Shown here one piece after another: positions 46,887 through 55,384 of a DNA stretch of 64,000 bases. The translations under genes were made by a program, and so were the position numbers. This stretch comes from Methanobacterium_B sp963703015. Lineage in GTDB: Archaea; Methanobacteriota; Methanobacteria; Methanobacteriales; Methanobacteriaceae. Under the pieces are notes generated by a model. It was not told the DNA's origin. It was given only the letters and a program-made list of their open reading frames with translations, and did not search any database. Position 1 is the stretch's first letter. Each line of letters opens with the position of its first letter. The DNA is taken from assembly GCA_963703015.1 (NCBI GenBank), contig OY969779.1, positions 1,426,001 to 1,490,000 of the forward strand. The letters run 5' to 3'.

Positions 46887-47105
46887 AAGCTACACCTCAT
46901 TTTCCTCTCATATTCTATAGGAAACAATGACTAATTAATTTATTGAAATGGTAGTAGGAAATAGTATTTAAACTTCTATTTAATCTCACAAAATAATTCT
47001 CAGAAACTTTATTAATCTTACTGGCATATATTTTTAACATATATTTTTTCTTAGATCATACAAATTTTTTTGAACAGACTCTAAAAAAATTTACAGGGGG
47101 AAACC

Positions 47106-48128
47106 ATGGAACCAAAGATCATGATAATATTGGGGAGCGCCTCAGACTTCAATGTGGCAGAGAAGGCCATAAACATACTTGAAATTCTGAAGATTTCATA
47201 CGATGTAAGGGTAGCTTCGGCACACAGAACACATGAGAAGGTAAAAAAAATTGTAGAAGAATCTACAGCCAATGGTGTTGAGGTATTTATTGGAATTGCA
47301 GGACTATCTGCACATCTTCCAGGAATAATAGCTGCAAATACATACAAACCTGTAGTTGGGGTTCCGGTATCTGTTAAACTCGGAGGACTAGACGCACTTT
47401 TTGCAACTGTTCAAATGCCTGTGGGAGCTCCAGTTGCAACTGTAGGTATTGATAGGGGAGAAAATGGAGCCATACTAGCGTCACAAATCATTGGAATACA
47501 TGATTCAGATGTGAGGACCAGACTGTCAAATATGAGAAATGAATTTTTCTTCAAAATAAAAAATGATGAAGATAAACTGGCAGAAAAGTTAACAGGAACT
47601 TATTATAATCGACATTCATTTGAAATTGACGAATTAGAAGGTTCAGTTAGGACTGATGAGGATAAGTATGCAGATCCAGAATATCCTGAAGTAGCAGTGA
47701 TAGCTGGTAGTTACTCAGACATGAAAATTGCTAATAAAACAACCAAGTTTCTTGATAAACTGGGAGTTAAATATGATTCTACTGTAATATCTCCGATCCG
47801 ACATCCAAAGAAATTTGAAGAATATATGGAAAAATCATCATCAGTTAAACTTTACATTGCGATTTCCGGACTTTCGGCCCATGTAACTGGTGCCGTGGTT
47901 GCCTTTACAGAAAAACCTGTTTTAGGAGTGCCATGTGCAATTCGACTTGATGGGATGGATGCTTTATTGTCTATGGTCAACATGCCTCCAGGAGTGCCAG
48001 TTGCAACGTTGGGAATCGATTCAGGGAGTAACGCCGCATTATTGGCTGCTGAAATGTTGGGATTGGATGATGCTTCCATAAGGAATGCCCTTAAAAATTT
48101 TAAGGATAACATGAACTGCCGAATATAA
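47106..48128 (+). CDS. purE: Tandem PurE (N5-CAIR mutase/AIR carboxylase family) protein
   Basis: Purine synthesis enzyme in an unusual two-domain form, 340 residues. Domain 1 (about 1-150) keeps the active motifs GSASDF (10-15) and SAHRTH (38-43) plus AGLSAHLPG. Domain 2 (about 195-340) keeps GSYSDM (201-206) and SGLSAHVTG but has SPIRHPKK (229-236) where the catalytic His should be, so Ile replaces it. The domains are linked by a 45-residue charged segment. One half is likely catalytic and the other structural or regulatory. CAGGGGGAAACC before the ATG. UbiD follows after 121 bp. Confidence 0.9.
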   Translation: MEPKIMIILGSASDFNVAEKAINILEILKISYDVRVASAHRTHEKVKKIVEESTANGVEVFIGIAGLSAHLPGIIAANTYKPVVGVPVSVKLGGLDALFATVQMPVGAPVATVGIDRGENGAILASQIIGIHDSDVRTRLSNMRNEFFFKIKNDEDKLAEKLTGTYYNRHSFEIDELEGSVRTDEDKYADPEYPEVAVIAGSYSDMKIANKTTKFLDKLGVKYDSTVISPIRHPKKFEEYMEKSSSVKLYIAISGLSAHVTGAVVAFTEKPVLGVPCAIRLDGMDALLSMVNMPPGVPVATLGIDSGSNAALLAAEMLGLDDASIRNALKNFKDNMNCRI

Positions 48129-48249
48129 AACCCATTTCATGGATTAGAAGCTTCGATAAAAATAATTTTGATGGCAAAGATCAAGCTAAAGTCAGTTAAA
48201 CTAATAATACAAAAATATAAGATAATTAATATCTTGAAGGAGGTTTATG

Positions 48250-49536
48250 ATGAGAGAATTTTTAAAAGTCCTTGAAAATGATTTTAATGTGATAAACATT
48301 GATGAGGAAGTCACTACCCAGTATGAAGTCTCAAAGATCATGAAGGAACATCCAAAAGATGTTCTAATTTTTAACAATGTGATGGAAAGTAAGATGGGAA
48401 TAATTTCTGGAATATGCAACACAAGGGAAAAAATTGCCAAGTCCATCTCTGTAACGGTACCTGAAATAACTGCACGAATTGTGGAGGCAACTGAAAAACC
48501 CATGTCCATTGAAACAGTGGAGGAAGCTTCGAAAAATTTTGCCAGTTCTAAAAAGGCAGATCTTGGAGAACTTCCAATACCTACCTACTACAAAAAAGAT
48601 GGAGGAGCCTACATCACAGCAGGAGTGATCATTGCTAAGGATCCAGAAACCGGGGTTAGAAATGCTTCTATCCATAGAATGTTGGTGAAGGATAAGGATC
48701 ATCTTGGTGTTAGAATAGTTCCTAGAAATCTGTACACCTATTACAAGAAAGCAGAAGAAATGAATGAACCTTTAGAGATTGCAATAGCTATAGGAATGAA
48801 TCCTGCATCTCTTTTAGCATCATGTACATCCATACCAATCACTGCAGATGAATTGGAAGTGGCAAACACTTTCCAGAATGGCGAGATGAAACTTGTTAAG
48901 TGTGATACAGTTGATCTCGAAGTTCCTGACTGTGAAATACTGCTTGAAGGCAAAATCTTAGCTCATGAAAGAGATTCTGAGGGGCCATTTGTCGATCTAA
49001 CAGATACATATGATGTTGTAAGGCAAGAACCCATTATAAAACTTGAAAAAATGCATTATAAAGAAAATCCCCTATATCATGCTATAATGCCTGCTGGAAA
49101 TGAACATAAATTGTTACAAGGCCTACCACAAGAACCAAGAATATACAAAGCAGTTCAAAATACAGTTCCAACTGTCAGAAATGTGGTGTTAACAGAGGGC
49201 GGTTGTTGCTGGTTACATGCCGCAGTTTCAATAAAAAAACAGACTCCGGGGGATGGAAAAAATGTTATAATGGCTGCATTGGCTGCACATCCTTCGCTTA
49301 AACATTGTGTTGTTGTTGATGAGGATGTGGATATATTTGATACCGATGATCTTGAGTATGCAATCGCAACTAGGGTTAAAGCAGATGAAGATATATTGAT
49401 TGTTCCTGGTGCAAGGGGATCATCATTGGATCCACGTGCAACTCCCGATGGAACAACCACTAAAGTTGGTGTAGATGCAACAAAACTTCTTGATAAACTC
49501 GAGAAATTTGAAAGGGTAAGTAAAATTGAGGATTGA
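48250..49536 (+). CDS. UbiD family decarboxylase (probable anhydromevalonate phosphate decarboxylase)
   Basis: Prenyl-FMN-dependent decarboxylase of 428 residues. UbiD blocks: GGAYITAGVIIAKDPETGVRNASIHRML near 117, with IAIGMNPA near 175, EGPFVDLTD near 238 and the C-terminal VPGARGSSLDP near 391. In archaea a UbiD relative decarboxylates anhydromevalonate phosphate in the modified mevalonate route to isoprenoids, and this archaeal subfamily length fits. The prenyl-FMN supplier (UbiX) is not in the window. GGAGG at 48239-48243 favours ATG 48250; ATG 48247 is only 3 bp from it. Substrate is inference. Confidence 0.83.
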   Translation: MREFLKVLENDFNVINIDEEVTTQYEVSKIMKEHPKDVLIFNNVMESKMGIISGICNTREKIAKSISVTVPEITARIVEATEKPMSIETVEEASKNFASSKKADLGELPIPTYYKKDGGAYITAGVIIAKDPETGVRNASIHRMLVKDKDHLGVRIVPRNLYTYYKKAEEMNEPLEIAIAIGMNPASLLASCTSIPITADELEVANTFQNGEMKLVKCDTVDLEVPDCEILLEGKILAHERDSEGPFVDLTDTYDVVRQEPIIKLEKMHYKENPLYHAIMPAGNEHKLLQGLPQEPRIYKAVQNTVPTVRNVVLTEGGCCWLHAAVSIKKQTPGDGKNVIMAALAAHPSLKHCVVVDEDVDIFDTDDLEYAIATRVKADEDILIVPGARGSSLDPRATPDGTTTKVGVDATKLLDKLEKFERVSKIED

Positions 49537-49558
49537 TACTCAACTTTACTAATTAATC

Positions 49559-49570
49559 TTTTTTTTTTTT
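49559..49570 (+). terminator. Oligo-T terminator between ubiD and amrS
   Basis: Twelve consecutive T on the ubiD coding strand, 22 bp after its stop. The amrS stop codon on the other strand overlaps the run. Confidence 0.5.
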
Positions 49571-50573
49571 ACATTACAATGTCAACATCAGCTCCACATT
49601 CAGGACATTTACCTTGCTTTAAATTATTTTCCTGTATTGTGTAACTGTTCCTGCCCACTAGAAGTTTTCCACACCTGTAACAGTAAGTATTTTCACCATC
49701 ACTTGAAGGAACATTCCCAACATAAACATACTTCATACCTGCGTCTTTTGCTATTTTATAGGCCAATTCAAGGTCTGAAATTGCTGTAGGAGGAAGATCT
49801 TTCAGTTCGTAGTATGGGAAGAATCTTGTGAAGTGTAGAGGTACTTCAACACCCACTTCATCGGCCATGAAATTGACCAATGATCTTATGTTTTCTTCTG
49901 AATTGTTGTAGCCCGGTATGATCAAATTGGTTATTTCAAGGTGAATTTTTTTATCATAAATACGTTTTATATTGTCCAATACTGGCTGAAGCCTTGCATC
50001 ACAGAGTTCTTTGTAAAATTCTTCGGACATTCCCTTGAGATCCACATTTACAGCATCTAAATAAGGTCCTACTGTATCTAATGCTTCTTGTGTCATGTAG
50101 CCATTGCTCACGTACACTGTTTTCAGGTTTTGTTTCCGGGCCAGTACAGCAGAATCAATTGTGTATTCCAACCACATGGTTGGTTCGTTGTATGTCCATG
50201 CAATGGACTTGCACTTGTTAAGTTGGGCCAATTTAACAGCGTCTTCGGGTAATATTTCGCGAAGGGACATATCTTCAAGGGTTGCTTGTGATATGCTCCA
50301 GTTCTGGCAGTGTTTACACCTAAAATTACACCCCACAGATCCAAGGGACAAAACCGTTGATCCTGGATAAAAATTAAATAATGGCTTTTTTTCTATGGGA
50401 TCTACTGCAACAGAGGATGCTGCAGCGTAATTTAGGGTGAAAAGTTTTCCCCCAATATTTTCACGCATTTCACAGAAACCTTTTTTACCTTTAGAAATAA
50501 GACATCTTCTTTCACAAACTTTACAATTTAATCCTTTTCCAATTTTGTCGTATAAAATAGCTTCTTTTTTCAA
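49569..50573 (-). CDS. amrS: AmmeMemoRadiSam system radical SAM enzyme (AmrS-like)
   Basis: Radical SAM protein of 334 residues. An N-terminal CKVCERRC motif (19-26) precedes the radical SAM cluster CNFRCKHC near residue 82. The C-terminus adds CYRCGKLL and CPECG, probably a zinc knuckle. This pattern matches AmrS/PflA-like proteins, one of three members of the AmmeMemoRadiSam set; the MEMO1 and AMMECR1 genes are not nearby. The start is TTG 50573 with GGTG upstream. It follows thiL by 52 bp. Function in archaea is not established. Confidence 0.87.
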   Translation of the reverse strand: MKKEAILYDKIGKGLNCKVCERRCLISKGKKGFCEMRENIGGKLFTLNYAAASSVAVDPIEKKPLFNFYPGSTVLSLGSVGCNFRCKHCQNWSISQATLEDMSLREILPEDAVKLAQLNKCKSIAWTYNEPTMWLEYTIDSAVLARKQNLKTVYVSNGYMTQEALDTVGPYLDAVNVDLKGMSEEFYKELCDARLQPVLDNIKRIYDKKIHLEITNLIIPGYNNSEENIRSLVNFMADEVGVEVPLHFTRFFPYYELKDLPPTAISDLELAYKIAKDAGMKYVYVGNVPSSDGENTYCYRCGKLLVGRNSYTIQENNLKQGKCPECGADVDIVM

Positions 50574-50625
50574 TTTAACACCGGCGGTTTAAATTAAATT
50601 AAAATCTATCCATTAGAACTTAAGA

Positions 50626-51651
50626 TTAATTGAGGTGTTCATAACCTTTTGGTGTTACTACCTTTGTATTTCCAGACTTATCTATCATTTTAATTGTACC
50701 AGTTGAATCCACAAAACCAATTTTTTTGAGTTTGAGTTTGGTTTTGAGACTTTCAAATTCCGATGGTGAAATAGTTAATAGGAGTTCAAAATCTTCACCA
50801 TAGCCCAATGCTAAATCATATGGATTTTTATGGGTGACTTTTGCAATTTCAAATACTTCAGATGGTATTGGAAGCCAGTTTTCATGGACAGTGATTCCGA
50901 TGGTTGATTCATTGGCATCAATGATTTCACCAAGTTCACTTAAGAGCCCGTCACTGATATCTGTTGCTGAACTAACATGCCCATTATTTGAAAGAATTTT
51001 TCCCTCTTTTAGCATGGCTTCAGGTTCCAATGCATGTTTAATGCTTATCTTAACACTGTCTCTATTTAATTCATCAGTACAGTTACACCCAAGAACTTCA
51101 AATCCTGCAGCTGCAAGTCCTAGATTACCAGTCACAGCCACAACATCTCCGGGAAGTGCTCCAGATCTCATTAAAACATTTTCCTTTTTCACAGTTCCTA
51201 TGCATGTACCATTAAGGGTTAACTCTGTGGCTTCGTTGGTATCTCCTCCTATGAGGGCCATACCATATTTTTCACAGGCTTCGAGTATTCCATCCACTAG
51301 GTCATCAAATTCTTCCACAAACATGGTTTTTGGAAGGCCCATGGAAATGATAATTCCCACCGCGTCAGCACCCATGGCTGCCAGATCACTGACGTTTACT
51401 GTCACGACTTTTTGACCAATCTGCCTGAAGGACATTTCAACTGGAAAATGTGATGATCTCATCAGCATGTCCGAACACAGAACAAGATAATTCTCACCAA
51501 TATCAACAAGGGCAGCATCATCTGAAAGGCTTTCAATGGGTATTTTATTTAAAAAAAGAGTTTTAACTCGGGGGGTTTGACTCCTGGACAGAAGTCTTTT
51601 AATGAGTTTTTTCTCCCCGAGTTCAGTTATTTTAGGTTTATTAGAGGGCAT
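50626..51651 (-). CDS. thiL: Thiamine-monophosphate kinase
   Basis: Phosphorylates thiamine phosphate to the active diphosphate. PurM-like fold, 341 residues, with SDDAALVDIGENYLVLCSDML near 43, NVSDLAAMGADAVGIIISMGLP near 85, GGDTNEATELTL near 134, ATDISDGLLSELGEI near 225 and a C-terminal GEDFELLL. All Mg/ATP aspartates are in place. The ATG overlaps the end of cfbA by 11 bp, a sign of coupled translation. Confidence 0.95.
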   Translation of the reverse strand: MPSNKPKITELGEKKLIKRLLSRSQTPRVKTLFLNKIPIESLSDDAALVDIGENYLVLCSDMLMRSSHFPVEMSFRQIGQKVVTVNVSDLAAMGADAVGIIISMGLPKTMFVEEFDDLVDGILEACEKYGMALIGGDTNEATELTLNGTCIGTVKKENVLMRSGALPGDVVAVTGNLGLAAAGFEVLGCNCTDELNRDSVKISIKHALEPEAMLKEGKILSNNGHVSSATDISDGLLSELGEIIDANESTIGITVHENWLPIPSEVFEIAKVTHKNPYDLALGYGEDFELLLTISPSEFESLKTKLKLKKIGFVDSTGTIKMIDKSGNTKVVTPKGYEHLN

Positions 51652-52096
51652 CGTTGACCCTGTCGTTAATGATATCTACGATTCTTTCATCTGCACCCAG
51701 GGGTTCTGTGTAGATGATCTCTCCATCAAATTCGATCTCAACTTTTTCCTCTTCATCATGGCTGTGTGCATGGCCATGGCTGTGTGCATGTCCTTCCTCA
51801 TGGCTGTCTTTCTTCAATCCAAGTATTTTAGGAATGTCTTCTGTAGTGTGGACTCCATTTGCAAGGAAAACCGGAGTTACAACGATTCTTTCTGCACCAT
51901 TTTTTGCTAATTTGTTGATTGCTTCAGGAATGGATGGTTTGTTCATATTCATGAAACCTACTTCCACCATGTAGTCTTGTTTAGCACGGTAAATTTCTGC
52001 AATTTGACTCACAACATCCTTACCATAGGGTAATCTACTTCCATGACCAACCAGAATCACTCCAGTCTTAGTTTTTGAGCTTGAATTTGTATCCAT
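51641..52096 (-). CDS. cfbA: Sirohydrochlorin nickel/cobalt chelatase CfbA
   Basis: Small chelatase (151 residues) that inserts nickel into sirohydrochlorin as the first step to coenzyme F430, and may also insert cobalt. Metal ligands are H18 in LVGHGSR and H83 in NGVHTTEDIP. A long His-rich loop (residues 99-113, pattern HEEGHAHSHGHAHSH) probably stores or delivers nickel. GGAGTGATATC precedes the ATG. It overlaps the upstream OB-fold gene by 29 bp and the downstream thiL by 11 bp. Confidence 0.93.
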   Translation of the reverse strand: MDTNSSSKTKTGVILVGHGSRLPYGKDVVSQIAEIYRAKQDYMVEVGFMNMNKPSIPEAINKLAKNGAERIVVTPVFLANGVHTTEDIPKILGLKKDSHEEGHAHSHGHAHSHDEEEKVEIEFDGEIIYTEPLGADERIVDIINDRVNDAL

Positions 52097-52466
52097 ATGA
52101 TATCACTCCGTCATCGCCTTCTTCTTTGATCTTTCTAAATACCAGTTCAACTTCATCGCCGATTTCAATGGCATCAGGATCGCAATCAACAATTTGGGAT
52201 GTTATTTTTGCACCTTCTTCGAGTTCCACTATTGCAACAACATATGGTGCCAGTGTTTTGAACTCATCAGTTGGGGTGTGTATGACTGAGAATGTGTGGA
52301 TCTTTCCATCACCACTGAACTGAAATTCCTCAATTTTACCCTTTCTTCTGCATTCTGGACATAAGACCCTACTTGGGAAAAATACATTTCCGCACTGTGA
52401 ACACTTAGATCCTATTAGATTGTATCGTTGCTGGATATGACGCCAACCTCTTACGATATCTTTCAT
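52068..52466 (-). CDS. Zn-ribbon/OB-fold protein (DUF35), thiolase/HMG-CoA synthase partner type
   Basis: DUF35 family protein of 132 residues: a rubredoxin-like zinc ribbon CSQCGNVFFPSRVLCPECRRKG (about 22-43) followed by an OB fold (GKIHTFSVIHTPTDEFK...). In archaea such proteins form a stable complex with acetoacetyl-CoA thiolase and HMG-CoA synthase and channel intermediates in isoprenoid synthesis. Those partner genes are not adjacent here; instead this gene heads the cfbA-thiL-amrS run, overlapping cfbA by 29 bp. TTAGGAGGTTC is a strong ribosome site. Confidence 0.85.
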   Translation of the reverse strand: MKDIVRGWRHIQQRYNLIGSKCSQCGNVFFPSRVLCPECRRKGKIEEFQFSGDGKIHTFSVIHTPTDEFKTLAPYVVAIVELEEGAKITSQIVDCDPDAIEIGDEVELVFRKIKEEGDDGVISYGYKFKLKN

Positions 52467-52760
52467 ATTGAACCTCCTAACTCTTTAGTTTACAAATATA
52501 TTGTTAACTATATTTTAAATCGTTTAAAAATCGTTCTAACTAATATCTGATCTAATTCAAAATATATTTTGCAATTTAGATTCTTATTAAATCTTCATTA
52601 TATATTAACCTTTGACCCTCCAACTTTATTTTTATGATATTTATTGGAATATTTAATACTTTGTTTTTTTTTCTTCACAAAAATTTATTATGTATTTTAA
52701 ATATAATATTACTATGAATTGTAGGATTTTTTATAGTACAAAAATTATCGTGGTGATCAA

Positions 52761-53765
52761 TTGGATAACAAGGGCTATGTAATGGGTGGTATGGCGTTTC
52801 TATTGATCATACCTGCTTTAATCCTTGCTAACATATTGGTCTCAGCTTTTATCATGGATGAAGTCCAAGTAATTCCATTTAATTCAGATAAACTCCACCA
52901 ATTATCTGGTGATGTGGAGTCCAACATTCCATTAATTACACTTCAAATATTGAACGAAACTTCTGATATGGCCTCTAAAACTGGAGAGCCAGTTCCAAAC
53001 AGTAAACAAATCATTAAATCAAAGATTCAATCAAAAATTGATGGGATTTATCTTGAATATCAAAGAGAAACAGGAATAAATGTGACCTGTAAAATAAATT
53101 CAGTTGACAATTCTAGGGATCCTTACAAAATCTGTGTTAACTCCACATTATACGCTAGTTACCATGATAGTTACATTGTTAAGAACATGAGTCAAGATGT
53201 ACAGTTTGCATCTTCAGATTTTACAGATTCATCATCAGAATCCTATAAAATTAAAGATCCACTACCATTTATTAAAACAAAAGGTTATGGATCTTTAAAA
53301 ACAGAGGGGGATAAGATTTATTATGGAACTGCACTTTCAAACTACCTTAAATCAAAGGGCATAGAAAACAGCACGGTCTATGATAATGCAAGTTCACCTC
53401 TCTACTTTAAGAGATGTCCATACGATCCATATCAGTCCCATGGACATTCAAACTCATATATGGTCCTTAAAAATTGTATTGACAACGGATACTATCATTT
53501 AAGTGGTGCTGGGTCTTGTATATTCTGTAGATTTGAAGGCAAATCTGTATGCAGTCATACTGGACTTGAAACATTTGTTTTGCCTGGAAATTCTAATTTA
53601 TCATGTGATTATGCGCCATGTTCAATAGATCATGTCATTTTCGGTACAAATCCTTCTGAATTTTATCTTGGAAAATCCTTGGACTACGATTCCACTAAAA
53701 CTCCTCCATGTAGGATATTTCTTGATAAAGGCCACAGAAACAAATATGGGCTTATTAATGATTAA
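52761..53765 (+). CDS. Prepilin-like Cys-rich secreted/anchored protein 1
   Basis: Unrecognised protein of 334 residues. The N-terminus MDNKGYVMGG followed by a hydrophobic stretch (about residues 11-32) resembles a type IV prepilin or class III signal, with possible cleavage after KG. The body has several NxS/T sites. Residues 218-316 contain eight cysteines (RCPYD, NCID, SCIFC, VCSH, SCDY, PCSI, PCRIF) among His and Asp, fitting disulfides or metal binding outside the cell. Start is TTG 52761, with GTGGTGATC directly upstream. A related N-terminus opens the next gene, 12 bp downstream. Confidence 0.7.
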   Translation: MDNKGYVMGGMAFLLIIPALILANILVSAFIMDEVQVIPFNSDKLHQLSGDVESNIPLITLQILNETSDMASKTGEPVPNSKQIIKSKIQSKIDGIYLEYQRETGINVTCKINSVDNSRDPYKICVNSTLYASYHDSYIVKNMSQDVQFASSDFTDSSSESYKIKDPLPFIKTKGYGSLKTEGDKIYYGTALSNYLKSKGIENSTVYDNASSPLYFKRCPYDPYQSHGHSNSYMVLKNCIDNGYYHLSGAGSCIFCRFEGKSVCSHTGLETFVLPGNSNLSCDYAPCSIDHVIFGTNPSEFYLGKSLDYDSTKTPPCRIFLDKGHRNKYGLIND

Positions 53766-53777
53766 CCAGGTGATTTA

Positions 53778-54731
53778 GTGGATCAGAAGGGCTTTATATT
53801 TTCGGTGGATGTATTTTTATCCTTGTTGGTCATGATACTTATCTTGGGAATATCTGCCGATGCAATGGACATTGCTGGAAACAGAATTAATGATTTCTAT
53901 TCAGAACAATCCTATCAGAGAATTACAGATGATACATGTGATATTCTTATTAAAACTTCGGGATCTCCAGATTATTGGGAGGAAATGAAATCAGTTACAG
54001 GGGTATCCCCAGGGTTAGCTGACACCAAGAACAGTTCTGGAACAAATAAATTGAGTTCAAAAAAACTTGAAGCCCTTAAAAAGAACCCGGAATTAATGGA
54101 TAAATTGATTCCCGATGGTTTCAAATGTAGTGTTACAGTTTATCCCTTTGATTCTTCACTTCCAATACTGTACATTGTAAACCAAACAAGTAACTTCAAC
54201 ACCGAAGTTTACATAGCAAACCGCACAATAATTTACGGCTACAATTCATACGTTATTTGTTCAATATTAACGATTCAACAGAGTTTAGATACAAAAATTA
54301 GTCACTATAAATGTCCACATTCACAAATAAAACAAAATGTTCATGATTTTCCTGATTTCGACAATAACCGGCCGGGATGGATATGTGATGTGTTTAGAAT
54401 TGGTCAAGATACATTAAATTCGACTGATTTTTACTTACTGACAGATCCTCCCCACTTATTGGATCAAAGGGCGTTGTGGATGATAGATGCCCCTAACAAC
54501 TTATCTGTTACATCAGAAAGATTTGAAGATTGTCCAATAGATGTAACAAGAAGAGTACGAGATTTAGGGAAGGAAGGGGTGTTGTTTATTCATGTATACA
54601 CATCAGCAGATCATAACAAGCCTTTCAAGGTTTATATTCTTGGTGTTCCTTCTGGAACTCCTGTAAATAATGTGAAAATTAATTATCTAGGATTAAAATC
54701 AGGATATTTTGTTTTAAAAATTTGGAATTAG
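53778..54731 (+). CDS. Prepilin-like Cys-containing secreted/anchored protein 2
   Basis: Unrecognised protein of 317 residues. The opening MDQKGFIFSVDVFLSLLVMILILG parallels prepilins (KG|F then hydrophobic with an acidic residue at +6). The rest is predicted to lie outside, with six cysteines and many NxS/T sites. Start is GTG 53778 with GGTGAT just upstream. It and the previous gene share the MDxKG opening, direction and a 12-bp gap, so they are likely made together and may form one extracellular structure. The pair is followed by a hairpin/T-tract terminator. Confidence 0.7.
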   Translation: MDQKGFIFSVDVFLSLLVMILILGISADAMDIAGNRINDFYSEQSYQRITDDTCDILIKTSGSPDYWEEMKSVTGVSPGLADTKNSSGTNKLSSKKLEALKKNPELMDKLIPDGFKCSVTVYPFDSSLPILYIVNQTSNFNTEVYIANRTIIYGYNSYVICSILTIQQSLDTKISHYKCPHSQIKQNVHDFPDFDNNRPGWICDVFRIGQDTLNSTDFYLLTDPPHLLDQRALWMIDAPNNLSVTSERFEDCPIDVTRRVRDLGKEGVLFIHVYTSADHNKPFKVYILGVPSGTPVNNVKINYLGLKSGYFVLKIWN

Positions 54732-54732
54732 A

Positions 54733-54763
54733 TATTCCTAATAAGGAATAATTTAATTTTTTT
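54733..54763 (+). terminator. Hairpin plus T-tract terminator after the prepilin-like pair
   Basis: TATTCCT (54733-54739) and AGGAATA (54744-54750) pair exactly around AATA, then ATTTAATTTTTTT follows. Placed 2 bp after the stop codon. Confidence 0.6.
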
Positions 54764-54769
54764 AGCCGA

Positions 54770-54831
54770 AATTTAGATTTTTCCCATAAAATTCACATTT
54801 ATGGGTGATTTTCCAAAATTTCATCTAAATT
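54770..54831. promoter_or_regulatory. Nested palindromes upstream of the Lrp-type regulator
   Basis: Outer arms AATTTAGAT (54770-54778) and ATCTAAATT (54823-54831) enclose inner arms CCCATAAA (54783-54790) and TTTATGGG (54798-54805). Both pairs are exact. The regulator's TATA-like GTTTATAAG follows at about 54849-54857. Candidate operator for autoregulation by the Lrp protein, or part of an extended termination region. Confidence 0.45.
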
Positions 54832-54904
54832 GTGGTAATGTTCCATAATGTTTATAAGTACTGTCAATATAATCTTAAGTATAAATCAAAGTGGTGAATT
54901 TGAA

Positions 54905-55345
54905 ATGGATGATATAGACTCGGAGATAATTCGTTCCCTTGTCAGGAATTCTAGAATCACACTCTCTCAAATGTCTAAAGAAATAGATGTGCCTGATGCA
55001 ACCATATCTAACAGACTCAAGAAGCTGGAAAATAACGTCATTAAACAGTACACCCTTATTGTGAACCCTGAAGAAATTGGTTTGACCGTAACTGCCATAA
55101 TAATTATACAGACAGAGTCTGAAAAACATGAAAATGTGAAGTATGAACTTTCTAAACTTGAAGAAGTCTCTGAAGTTTACACGGTTTCAGGTGAATACGA
55201 CATACTAATCAAGGCATGGGCGCATGGTATTGAAGAACTAAACGAGATAATGAACGTTAAAATTCGATCTATTGATGGGGTCGAGGATTTAACGGAAATG
55301 ATAGTGTTAGAGCGTGTAAAGGAGGATGTGATTCCTGTTCTATAA
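54905..55345 (+). CDS. Lrp/AsnC family transcriptional regulator
   Basis: Feast/famine-type regulator of 146 residues. HTH: MDDIDSEIIRSLVRNSRITLSQMSKEIDVPDATISNRLKKLE (1-43) and a C-terminal RAM ligand-binding domain (VTAIIIIQTE..., VSGEYDILIKAWA). The frame extends upstream to 54848, but GTGGTGAATTTGAA before ATG 54905 and the domain start fix this position. The next gene, a Mg/metal-type sensor, begins 39 bp after its stop. Ligand not predictable. Confidence 0.9.
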   Translation: MDDIDSEIIRSLVRNSRITLSQMSKEIDVPDATISNRLKKLENNVIKQYTLIVNPEEIGLTVTAIIIIQTESEKHENVKYELSKLEEVSEVYTVSGEYDILIKAWAHGIEELNEIMNVKIRSIDGVEDLTEMIVLERVKEDVIPVL

Positions 55346-55384
55346 CTTCAAATTTATTTGAACCACACTCAGGGAGGTGAGAAC

